44,819 nucleotides of DNA from Actinomycetes bacterium (GTDB lineage Bacteria > Actinomycetota > Actinomycetes > Streptosporangiales > Streptosporangiaceae), in contig JAJYUU010000014.1 of the NCBI GenBank assembly GCA_021792405.1, positions 1 to 44,819 of the forward strand, given 5' to 3'. The translations under genes were made by a program, and so were the position numbers. Below the pieces are notes generated by a model. It made no database searches and was not told where the DNA came from. It was given only the letters and a program-made list of their open reading frames with translations. Below are positions 1-7,120 of the stretch, one piece after another (position 1 is the first letter of the stretch; each line of letters begins with the position of its first letter).

Positions 1-122
1 ACGCCCTCGCCGGGCACCCCTGGATACCACCCATCACCGCCAGCACCTGAACCACGCCCGAAACCCATTACACACAGCGACTCAGGCGTAACTCAGCCAG
101 GGCAAGCCCGGGACCTGAATGC

Positions 123-626
123 TTACCTTATAAGTCCAGCCAAGTCATACGAGTATGATCTTGCAAGTATCTTGGTGCCGTTTACGCGCCGCTCGATTTG
201 CTTTGCATTACTCTGCAATACGCCTTCGGCAACCCCCGGCGTTAATGGCTGCCTAGGTACGATTCGGTAGATGCCAATATCCTTACCGAGCAAGCCACGT
301 TGCTGTAGTATCGCGTTTATTTGCTCAGGCACCGAGCTTGGCTCAGTGTCAATCATCAAGGTGGGCCCTCCTGCGACGTGCCACATGTAGTCCGGTTCGT
401 TAGAGTAGTCTGCGATTGCGTATCCGTCACGTGCTATGTACACGACTAAGGAAGGCGCACTTAGATACGGGGATATTGCCAACTGCGGATATCCGCACCC
501 ATCCAGTGGCGCAGCCGTGAAGCGCTCATATTCCTTGCGATAGATTCGAATGTACTCATCTAGATACGCGGCGATTGTGCGAGCAGAAGCTACTTCACGA
601 CTGCGATGTGAATGGGGGTTAGCCAC
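123..626 (-). CDS. Hypothetical protein, AT-rich, probably acquired
   Basis: A 167-residue soluble protein that I do not recognise. It has no signal peptide, no membrane segment and no obvious catalytic motif; hydrophobic strands alternate with charged stretches, suggesting a small alpha/beta domain. The start is a GTG at 626. Upstream on the same strand an AACAAT box lies about 6 nt before the GTG, so a leaderless transcript is possible; there is no clear Shine-Dalgarno. Codon use differs from every neighbour: A/T-ending codons such as TAT, ATA and GAA are common, and GC is visibly nearer half than the roughly 70 percent of the rest. That and the adjacent restriction-endonuclease remnant suggest horizontal acquisition. 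A perfect dyad (CCGGGC-ct-GCCCGG, 646-659) sits just upstream at the border with GC-rich DNA. The ORF is open and probably real; the function is unknown. Confidence 0.6.
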   Translation of the reverse strand: MANPHSHRSREVASARTIAAYLDEYIRIYRKEYERFTAAPLDGCGYPQLAISPYLSAPSLVVYIARDGYAIADYSNEPDYMWHVAGGPTLMIDTEPSSVPEQINAILQQRGLLGKDIGIYRIVPRQPLTPGVAEGVLQSNAKQIERRVNGTKILARSYSYDLAGLIR

Positions 627-790
627 AAAGCTATTGTTACATGAGCCGGGCCTGCCCGGAGCGGGGGTCGCGAACCGCGCGCGACCGAACCCTCCGGGAG
701 CGGCGGCATGGAGCTAGCCGATGTGTGAGCGGAACCGGGCGATTCGGACCGCGGGTGGTCGCTGCCTATCAGCAGGTAAGCGGCCGCGAC

Positions 791-1110
791 TGTGAGAGGC
801 CCTTGCCTAACCGTGCTGACGCGACGGCTACTCCGACGTACAGGTATCCGGCGATGCTGGCGACTTGGGAGCCGAGATGAGCAGTAACCCGCCTACGGCC
901 ACAACTCGTCATCCGGGCCAATCGGTACGCCACCGACAACCTGGTAACCGGGCAGGACGTTCGCCGGAACCTGCCGCACAATCCACCTCGCCAACATCGC
1001 CGCAGTCGTCATCACATCAACGTTCACCAAGCAAGCACGAGAGATGGCCGCGCACGTAGGCTTCCTGCTGTTCGACGCTGACGGGCTAGGCTGCTGGGCA
1101 TCAGGAACCG
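791..1110 (+). pseudogene. Mrr-like restriction endonuclease remnant
   Basis: Three reading frames read in succession give pieces of one Mrr-type nuclease fold. Around 823-879 one frame reads RDGYSDVQVSGDAGDLGAEM, matching the family pattern around the catalytic Asp (GGAGDLGAD). From about 905 the next frame reads LVIRANRYATDNLVTGQDVR, the position of the QxK motif. From about 966 the third frame reads GTCRTIHLANIAAVVITS followed by TFTKQAREMAAHVG and LLFDADGL, the usual end of the domain. At least two frameshifts are therefore needed, and a TGA lies upstream in the first frame. The catalytic QxK reads R-A-N, so even the intact ancestor of this copy may have been inactive. It is a dead defence gene next to an atypical-composition ORF. 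Homology is inferred from motif order and spacing. Confidence 0.62.
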
Positions 1111-1441
1111 GCCGTCATCCCCTGGATTGCGGGCGTGCCAGCCCCGCCAGTCGCGGTACCGGGTCGGAAGCCAATGGGGCAGCATGCGCGGGCGGGAGCG
1201 TAGCTGGCTCTCCTTGAAATCAGCGGTTCTCGTGCGGCCGACAGCTGAGGACTCTTGCGGGACGAAGCATTGAGAACCCAGCCGCACAACACGGACCATA
1301 TCGAGCGCGGCGGTGCGGCGTGAGAGCCGCGGATAGCTGTGTCTGCGCGTCAAGCGGCGGTTACGCGTTGTGCGTTCCGGTTGCTGTGTGTGGTTAAGTC
1401 CTTCACGGGGTTTTCAAGATCAAGTCTCAGGAGGTCCCCCC
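1111..1441. other. Intergenic stretch without a recognisable gene
   Basis: Open frames exist on both strands (for example 1024-1353 minus), but they show no actinobacterial third-position GC bias, no recognisable motif and no ribosome binding site. The stretch probably consists of decayed DNA trailing the nuclease remnant. Nothing else could be supported. A run of seven C residues lies close to its right end. Confidence 0.4.
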
Positions 1442-1480
1442 CAAACCCATGAAGTTCGCCGGGACGCAAAGCGCGGCCCG
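1442..1480 (+). promoter_or_regulatory. Fragment resembling a cyclic-di-GMP-I riboswitch
   Basis: CAAACCC at 1442-1448 is followed 12 nt later by GGGACGCAAAGC at 1461-1472 and then a GC-rich run. In the cyclic-di-GMP-I (GEMM) aptamer the order is GGCAAACC, a short GNRA-capped hairpin, GGGACGCAAAGCC. The second block matches this consensus over 12 bases. The hairpin between the blocks is poor (GAAG instead of a GNRA loop), the GG before CAAACC is missing, and no convincing 3' half with the tetraloop receptor follows. The element runs into the 3' end of the opposite-strand PLP enzyme gene, so no plus-strand gene could be controlled. It is best read as a truncated or degenerate aptamer, or chance similarity. 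Confidence 0.3.
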
Positions 1481-1492
1481 GCCCGCTACTGG

Positions 1493-2479
1493 CTACCAGC
1501 CGCGCAGGTCGATCGGCCAGATGTCGACGACAGTGTCACCCGAAAACAAATAGGCGCGCTCATGGCAGGACATCGTCGGGTCGATGTGGGCGGGCGCCAG
1601 CCAGGCCAGTTCACCGACCGCTCGCGGCGGCGCGAACGTCACGTGCTCATCGGAGCAGAACATGACGGTGCCGTCGGCTAGTTGCGGATTCCCGTGGTCC
1701 ATGCCGAACGCCTTGAGTCCGGCGTTGCCGACCGCCCAGCCGTCCGACCGCGACACGACCGTCGTCAGCACGAAAGCCGCCTGCCTGAACGGCAGTCCGA
1801 GGCGGCCGTAGGCGGTGTCCATCAGCGCATAGGACCCGGCCTGGATCTCATTCGCCCAGGTATTGATCGCATAGGTACCGGTGCCGCCGGCCGAGACGAG
1901 TTCACCGCCGACATCGGCATGCGCGGCGAGGAGCATCTCCATCGCGACCTTGCACTTCTGCGCCCGGTCGGCCGCGTCGGGCAAGCCGACAACGTGGCCT
2001 TCGTATCCCATCACACCGCGGACCTCCAGCCCGTGGCCGCGGGCGAGATCGGCAAGCCGCCCGGCATCCTGCACGGAGCAGCCGCAGCGCGGCAGTCCGA
2101 CGTTGACGTCGATCAGTACCTCGCGTACCCCGCCAGCGACGGCTGCCTGGATGGTTTCGGCCGAGTCGACCGCTACCGTCACCCGCGCCCCCGCGGCCAC
2201 CAGGTTGCCCAGGCGCCGGGTGTCGAGTACCTCATTCGCCAGCAGCAGGTCCTCTCCGAGGCCGGCCGCGGCCATGCCCTCGCACTCCCGGATCGTGGCG
2301 CACGTGAAGCTGCGATGCCCTGCGGCAGCCTGCCGCCGGGCGAGGGCGGTGCACTTGTGCGCTTTCACGTGCGGCCGCAGCCGGGTGCCAGGCAGGGCGG
2401 CCGCCATCGTGGCAAGGTTTTCCTCCAGCGCTACCGCGTCGATCAGCAGCGCCGGGGTGTCGATATCGGCGACGAGCAT
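1493..2479 (-). CDS. D-threonine aldolase-like PLP enzyme (DSD1 family)
   Basis: A 328-residue fold-type III PLP enzyme with an N-terminal alanine-racemase-like barrel and a C-terminal D-serine-dehydratase-like domain. RPHVKAHK near residues 35-42 holds the likely Schiff-base lysine (K39). Near the C-terminus PAHID places His298 and Asp300 in the metal site. D-threonine aldolases use a His-x-Asp pair, whereas eukaryotic D-serine dehydratases use His-x-Cys, so the sequence favours an aldolase acting on D-beta-hydroxy amino acids, giving glycine plus an aldehyde. The glycine-rich SAGGTGTY motif probably binds the phosphate. It is slightly shorter than typical members (about 370), mainly at the N-terminus. 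The start is ATG at 2479 without a clear Shine-Dalgarno. It is cytoplasmic. The decayed gene upstream (2526-3057) lies on the same strand 46 nt away. Substrate is inferred, not shown. Confidence 0.8.
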   Translation of the reverse strand: MLVADIDTPALLIDAVALEENLATMAAALPGTRLRPHVKAHKCTALARRQAAAGHRSFTCATIRECEGMAAAGLGEDLLLANEVLDTRRLGNLVAAGARVTVAVDSAETIQAAVAGGVREVLIDVNVGLPRCGCSVQDAGRLADLARGHGLEVRGVMGYEGHVVGLPDAADRAQKCKVAMEMLLAAHADVGGELVSAGGTGTYAINTWANEIQAGSYALMDTAYGRLGLPFRQAAFVLTTVVSRSDGWAVGNAGLKAFGMDHGNPQLADGTVMFCSDEHVTFAPPRAVGELAWLAPAHIDPTMSCHERAYLFSGDTVVDIWPIDLRGW

Positions 2480-2525
2480 TAGCCCGGCCGGTCGGCCAGG
2501 CCTGGTTCGCCCAGGTCGCCCGAGG

Positions 2526-3057
2526 TCACAGGATCTCTCGCTCGATCATCCCGGCGACGCCGCCGCCAGCCCCGAAGCCGAGGCCTGCTCCGCGATTCGC
2601 CTGCTGCCGCCGCTCGTCGTGGATCGCCTCGATGGCTAGCACGAGCGCGAGCAGGAACGCCTGGTTCTCGTCATCCGCGACATCCACTGCGAACTTCTCC
2701 CGCAGCGAGAACTTGCGGACCATCCGGGCGACCGGTGCTCCACCGCGGCTGATCGTGTAATCGCCGCCGTCGAAGTGACCGCGCGCATCCAGCCTGCCGA
2801 AACCCGACTCGATGTCGTACTTGTCGCCGAAGATCCCCGCATGCCGTACCTGGGCGATGCGCTGACCTCCGACGTACACCTCGTGAGTGTCGGTCATCAG
2901 GTGCTTGCGGATCTCGGCAACTTCCTGACCACCGGAGTCGAGCAGCGATATCCGCGCGCCGAGATGGCCCCGCGCCTCGAACATCGGGGTGCCCGACTGG
3001 TCGGGTAATCTCGAAGCGCTCCATCAGCGACCAACGGCTGGACATCACGTATTCCAT
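2526..3057 (-). pseudogene. LURP-one/tubby-like protein, frameshifted
   Basis: The open frame from 2984 to 2526 encodes 152 residues of a LURP-one-related (tubby-like beta-barrel) protein: FGDKYDI, GHFDGGDYTI, and a C-terminal helix with LALVLAIEAIHDE. The conserved N-terminal strands are missing from that frame but present just upstream in another: an ATG at 3057 reads MEYVMSSRWSLMERFEITR and then leaves the family pattern. Joining the frames near 3001-3003 gives FEITR-DQSGTPMFEARG, a perfect family-like N-terminus. Restoring one CG dinucleotide (ACCCGAC to ACCCGCGAC) repairs the gene to about 177 residues, so a two-base deletion, or a sequencing error in a GC-rich run, is the simplest cause. 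The role of bacterial members is unclear; a membrane or lipid-associated function is often suggested. Confidence 0.72.
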
Positions 3058-3154
3058 GCCAGGACTCTCGCGTAGCCGACTGGTCAGCGCAACGGTGATG
3101 ACCAAACCGATATCGTCGCGAACCAGCAAGCGCCAGTCATGCGCCAACGATGAC

Positions 3155-4336
3155 TCAGACCGGCTCAGCGACGGATGCAAGCAACTGCGCGCGCGCCTGG
3201 TCGACTGCGGCCAGGATCGCGCCGCGCAGGACCGGCCAGCCGTCGACGGCGCTCGGCACCACCGTCGGCCTGGCCGGACAGAGCCGGCCGACGTCGGCCG
3301 CTACCCGGCTGGCCAGCTCGGTCCCGCCGGCGAGGCCCACGTCGCCGCCGAGTACCACCAGGCCGGGGTCCAGGACGACCGAGATCGCCGCGACCCCGGT
3401 GGCAACCCGGACGGCCAGTTCGCGCAGGAAGTCGTCGGCAGCGCGCTCCACCGCAGCGGCGACCGCGGCAGCCACCGCCGCCGCAGCGGTCGGCTCGGTG
3501 AATCCGTAGGACCTGGCCAGCGGCAGTACGGCCTGGGCGCCGACGAGGCGCTGAAACGCGCCGGTCGCGGGGTGCGTCAGATCCTCCGGCAGCGGGACGC
3601 CCGGCACCGGCAGGTAGCCGATCTCGCCGGCCGCGCCGCCCACGCCGCGGTGCAGCTTCCCGCCGAGAACCGTTGCCAGTCCGAGGCCGATGCCGATCCA
3701 GACCAGCACAAAGTCCGGCACGCCGAGCGCCGCCCCGGCCGCTCGCTCGGCCATCGCGGCCAGGTTCACGTCGTTCTCCAGCGTCACCGGTCTGCCAAGG
3801 TCACTGCGCAGCGCGTCCAGGACGCCTTCGTGCCAGGCCGGCAGGTTGACCGCAAGCCGCGGGTCGCCGGTACGCGGATCGAGTACGCCAGGCGTGCCGA
3901 TGACGAACGCGCGCAATGACTCCACCGGGACGCCGGCCGAGGCGCAGGCTGTCAGCACGGCGCCGCGCACGAGCGCGACGGGGTCCGCCGAGTCGCTCGG
4001 GTCCACCGAGATCCGGGCGATTACGTTCCCGGTGATGTCGGCGACGCCGGCGCTCACCTCGTCCCGCTCGACATGCAGCCCGGCCACATAGGCGGTGGAC
4101 GGGACCACCGCGTACAGCGCCGCGTTCGGCCCTCGCCCGCCAGCTAGCTCGCCAGCTACCGCGACGATGCCGCGATCCTCGAGCCGGGCCAGCAACTGCG
4201 ACGCGGTCACTTTCGAGAGCCCGGTGTGCTTGCCGAGCTGCGAGCGGGTCATCGGCCCGCCAGTGAGCAGCAGTTCGAGCGCGGACCTGTCGTTCAGCTC
4301 GCGCAGCAAGCTGGGCGTTCCCGGCCGTCGCTGCAT
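3155..4336 (-). CDS. ROK family transcriptional repressor
   Basis: A 393-residue regulator with a winged helix-turn-helix at residues 29-58 (TRSQLGKHTGLSKVTASQLL) and a ROK sugar-kinase-like domain from about 84 onward. The ROK domain shows VIGTPGVL, the LENDVNLAA segment holding the Asn-Asp of the active site, and GGAAGEIGY. The zinc-binding pattern of classical NagC/Mlc proteins is absent: EIGH reads EIGY and there is no CxCGxxGC cluster, as in many actinobacterial members. It is transcribed divergently from the sugar-ABC/GH3 operon at 4671 and is the obvious local regulator; a perfect AGGAAA-G-TTTCCT palindrome lies in the shared intergenic region. By analogy an amino sugar or its phosphate would be the inducer. 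The start ATG at 4336 places the HTH normally. Confidence 0.87.
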   Translation of the reverse strand: MQRRPGTPSLLRELNDRSALELLLTGGPMTRSQLGKHTGLSKVTASQLLARLEDRGIVAVAGELAGGRGPNAALYAVVPSTAYVAGLHVERDEVSAGVADITGNVIARISVDPSDSADPVALVRGAVLTACASAGVPVESLRAFVIGTPGVLDPRTGDPRLAVNLPAWHEGVLDALRSDLGRPVTLENDVNLAAMAERAAGAALGVPDFVLVWIGIGLGLATVLGGKLHRGVGGAAGEIGYLPVPGVPLPEDLTHPATGAFQRLVGAQAVLPLARSYGFTEPTAAAAVAAAVAAAVERAADDFLRELAVRVATGVAAISVVLDPGLVVLGGDVGLAGGTELASRVAADVGRLCPARPTVVPSAVDGWPVLRGAILAAVDQARAQLLASVAEPV

Positions 4337-4421
4337 TACCCACCCCTCACTCCGGCTGCGCCCGCTCGCGCGCCCACCTTCCCACCGAAACCATAGGCCG
4401 GGCGGGACGGTTTGGTGTCGT

Positions 4422-4450
4422 TTGACCTGCTCGGACGCAACGTGTATTTC
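4422..4450 (+). promoter_or_regulatory. Candidate promoter of the sugar ABC operon
   Basis: TTGACC at 4422-4427 and TATTTC at 4445-4450 are separated by 17 bp, a good spacing for a vegetative sigma factor. The predicted transcription start (about 4457) lies just upstream of the palindrome at 4471-4493, so a repressor bound there would block elongation or open-complex formation. The leader would be about 210 nt long. Confidence 0.4.
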
Positions 4451-4470
4451 AATCTGGCAACGGAGTCTAT

Positions 4471-4493
4471 CTTATAGGAAAGTTTCCTGTTAG
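4471..4493. promoter_or_regulatory. Palindromic operator, likely ROK repressor site
   Basis: AGGAAA (4476-4481), G, TTTCCT (4483-4488) is a perfect 13-bp inverted repeat. Symmetry extends imperfectly to 23 bp (CTxAx on the left, xTxAG on the right). It lies in an AT-rich island between the ROK repressor gene (start 4336) and the transporter operon (start 4671). AGGAAA/TTTCCT half-sites resemble operators described for ROK repressors of amino-sugar genes in actinomycetes, as far as I recall. Binding of the adjacent regulator is inferred from position and symmetry. Confidence 0.62.
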
Positions 4494-4670
4494 TTTTCTG
4501 CGCAAGCAAGCAAAGGGGCTCAGCCCTGGCAGGCGCCAGCAGCTTCCGGCGGGCCGGACTCGTCAGGTCCGCCACCTAGAGTAGGCGCCGGCCGTCAGGC
4601 CAAGCCCGGCCGGAGACGTCCGCCCGGAGGACGTGACTTCCGCTTACACAGCCGGGAAGGAGATCGGTCA

Positions 4671-6023
4671 GTGACTTTCACCAGATCGGCGGCCGCACTA
4701 GGGGTGGCCGTCGCGCTCGCGGGAACGGCCGCGGGCATCGCGGGCTGCGGCAGCGCCAGCCCCTCATCGTCGGCGTCGTCGGCCCCGGCGAAGCTCGTCG
4801 TCTGGCGGATGGGCGGCTCCGTTCCGTCTCAGGTGACCTGGATGAACGGCGTGGTCGCGCAGTTCCACAAGCAGTACCCGCAGTACTCCAAGACCAAGGT
4901 AGTCGTGGACTGGATCCCCTGGGGCAACCGGACCACCGACTGGACCAACGCCCTGACCAGCGGGAAGGGCGGGCCTGACATCACCGAGCTTGGTAACACC
5001 GACACGCCGGGCGTGGCCTCGCAGGGTGCGCTGGCGAACATCACCAGTAGCGTGCACTCCTGGTCGGACGGCTCGCAGATCATTCCCGGCAACCTGGCCA
5101 ACGACACCGTCAACGGCAAGGTCTACGCGGTGCCGTGGTTCGGCGGCGTGCGCGGCATCTGGTACAACAAGAACCAGTTCGCGGCGGCCGGCATCACCTC
5201 GCCACCCACCACCTGGGCGCAGCTGGTCAGCGACGCCAAGGCGCTGATGAAGAAGTTCCCTGGCACCTACGGTCTCGGCGCCCCGAGCGATTACACGAAC
5301 GCGATCGTCAGCTTCATCTGGGGCGCTGGCGGCCAGGTAGCCGTGAAGCAGAACGGCAAGTGGGTAGCGGAGCTCAACTCGCCGCAGTCGGAGGCCGGCA
5401 TCAAGTTCTACGCCGACCTTTACCTCACCGACCACGTCTCGCCGGCCAAGTACATCGGCGAGACCGAGCTCGGCACCGTCGGGGCAACGTCGGGCGGATC
5501 GAACGAGGATTTCGCGCTCGGCAAGCTCGACATGTACATCGATGGCCCGTGGGCGGAGTCCCAGCTGGCCGCGGTCAGCACGAAGAACGAGTCACAGTGG
5601 GCCTCCTTCCCGATCCCGAGCGAGAACGGGCCGAACCCGGCTCCGGCGTTCGCCGGCGGATCAGACCTGGGCGTCTGGGTGAACAGCAAGTACAAGACCG
5701 CTGACTTCGACCTGATAAAGGTGATGGACAGCCCGGCCAACGCGACCACGTTCGCCAACTCCCAGGGCTTCTTCCCCGAGTTCACCTCGGCACTGTCCGG
5801 CGGGGCTTACTCGGGCAGCGCGATCATGTCAGGCTTCGCCAAGGCAGCGGCTTACACCCAGATCTCCCCGCTCAACTCGAAGAACTGGGCCACCGCCGAC
5901 GCGACCGACAACATCATTCCCGACATGATGAAGGCACTGATGCAGGGCGCCAACTTCACGGCCACCGTGAACAAGGCGAACACCGAGATGCAGAACGTGC
6001 TGAACACCGGCAGCGAGAGCTGA
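4671..6023 (+). CDS. Sugar-binding lipoprotein of an ABC importer
   Basis: A 450-residue extracellular solute-binding protein of the MalE/family 1 type. The N-terminus is a lipoprotein signal: short charged start, hydrophobic stretch, and lipobox I-A-G-C with Cys26 as lipidated residue. A Ser/Ala-rich linker follows, then the binding domain with typical segments such as VPWFGGVRGIWYNKNQF and SPQSEAGIKFYADL. The GTG start at 4671 is supported by GAAGGAGA at 4656-4663. It captures an oligosaccharide outside the membrane and delivers it to the two permeases encoded next. The GH3 beta-N-acetylhexosaminidase at the operon end suggests N-acetylglucosamine oligomers or cell-wall fragments, as in Das/Ngc-type systems of streptomycetes. 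The operon lacks its own ATPase, so a shared MsiK-like ATPase is expected elsewhere. Ligand is inferred. Confidence 0.88.
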   Translation: MTFTRSAAALGVAVALAGTAAGIAGCGSASPSSSASSAPAKLVVWRMGGSVPSQVTWMNGVVAQFHKQYPQYSKTKVVVDWIPWGNRTTDWTNALTSGKGGPDITELGNTDTPGVASQGALANITSSVHSWSDGSQIIPGNLANDTVNGKVYAVPWFGGVRGIWYNKNQFAAAGITSPPTTWAQLVSDAKALMKKFPGTYGLGAPSDYTNAIVSFIWGAGGQVAVKQNGKWVAELNSPQSEAGIKFYADLYLTDHVSPAKYIGETELGTVGATSGGSNEDFALGKLDMYIDGPWAESQLAAVSTKNESQWASFPIPSENGPNPAPAFAGGSDLGVWVNSKYKTADFDLIKVMDSPANATTFANSQGFFPEFTSALSGGAYSGSAIMSGFAKAAAYTQISPLNSKNWATADATDNIIPDMMKALMQGANFTATVNKANTEMQNVLNTGSES

Positions 6024-6118
6024 CCCGGCCCTGAGTTCCCGGCCGGCCTGCCCGCCAGCGCGGGCCGGCCGGGATTCCAGACCCGCGCACACGAGAAGGC
6101 GAGAGGAGTGCGGCCCTG

Positions 6119-7120
6119 ATGGCGCAGAGCATCCGCAGCGACCACGCCCCGCGTTCGGTGCCGCGGCTGAGCGGGCCAGGCTCGGCGCGGGAGCGCCTTC
6201 GCACCTTCATCCGCCGCCACAAGCTCGCGCCGTATCTGCTGCTCGCGCCCGCGCTGATCGGCATCGCACTGGTGCTGCTCTGGCCGCTGGCCCAGGTGGC
6301 CATCTACTCGTTCCAGAACTACGGGCTTGCGCAGATCACCGGTGTCCTGCCTACCCAGTGGGTCGGGTTCGCCAACTTCAGCACCACCTTCACCGACCCG
6401 GAGTTCTGGCTGTCGCTGCGCAACAGCGTGCTGTTCGCGGTCGTCGCTGTCCCGCTCAACCTGCTCGTCGGCACGATCGTCGGATTGCTGCTGAACCGGC
6501 TGGGCAAGAAGATGTCGATCTTCGTCAGCACGGCCGCCCTGCTCGCCTGGGCGACTCCCCCGGTATCGGCCAGCGTGCTGTTCTACTGGATGTTCAATCC
6601 CGACGGCGGCATCGTCGACTGGGCACTGGCCCGGATGCCGCACTGGCTAGTCGGCAGCACCGACTGGGCGGGGTACAACTGGGCCACCAACGGCCCGGTG
6701 CAGGCGTACACGATGATCGCCATCCTGGTGATCTGGCAAGCCTTCCCGTTCGTCGCGGTCACCCTGCTCGCCGGGCTGAAGACCATCCCGGCCGAGCTGA
6801 CCGAGGCCGCCAGGGTCGACGGAGCAGGCCCGTGGCGGGTGTTCCGCCGGATCACCTTCCCGCTGCTGAAGCCGATCTACCTGGTGCTCTTGCTGCTCTC
6901 GGTGATCTGGGACTTCAATATCTTCACCCAGAGCTACATCATCATCAGCCTGGGCAACCAGAACGAGTACAACCTGTCGATGTACATCTACGACAAGGCG
7001 TTCGGCTTCCCGCCGAGCTATGGCCTCGGCGGTGCACTCGCGCTGATCTTCGCGCTGATCCTGCTGGTCGTCACCGTCGGGTACGTCCGCGCCTCGATCA
7101 GGCAGGGGGCCCTGACATGA
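6119..7120 (+). CDS. Sugar ABC transporter permease, MalF type
   Basis: A 333-residue inner-membrane permease with about six transmembrane segments; the first spans roughly residues 38-60 (LLLAPALIGIALVLLWPL). The cytoplasmic EAA loop that docks the ATPase is clear: EAARVDGAGPWRVFRRITFP. The N-terminus is a basic cytoplasmic tail. The ATG at 6119 follows a GAGAGGAG element. It overlaps the next permease gene by 4 bp (ATGA at 7117), so the two are probably translationally coupled and form the heterodimeric channel. The gene lies 95 nt after the binding-protein gene, whose spacer contains a GC-rich repeat of the kind that often tunes high binding-protein expression over permease expression. Confidence 0.9.
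   Translation: MAQSIRSDHAPRSVPRLSGPGSARERLRTFIRRHKLAPYLLLAPALIGIALVLLWPLAQVAIYSFQNYGLAQITGVLPTQWVGFANFSTTFTDPEFWLSLRNSVLFAVVAVPLNLLVGTIVGLLLNRLGKKMSIFVSTAALLAWATPPVSASVLFYWMFNPDGGIVDWALARMPHWLVGSTDWAGYNWATNGPVQAYTMIAILVIWQAFPFVAVTLLAGLKTIPAELTEAARVDGAGPWRVFRRITFPLLKPIYLVLLLLSVIWDFNIFTQSYIIISLGNQNEYNLSMYIYDKAFGFPPSYGLGGALALIFALILLVVTVGYVRASIRQGALT

Noticed and set aside
1024-1353. 109-codon minus-strand ORF
   Set aside because: No codon bias, no motif and it overlaps the nuclease remnant; probably spurious.
6358-7116. Long N-terminal extension of the MalG-type permease
   Set aside because: It is the out-of-frame shadow of the MalF-type gene; the ATGA overlap at 7117 is the natural start.
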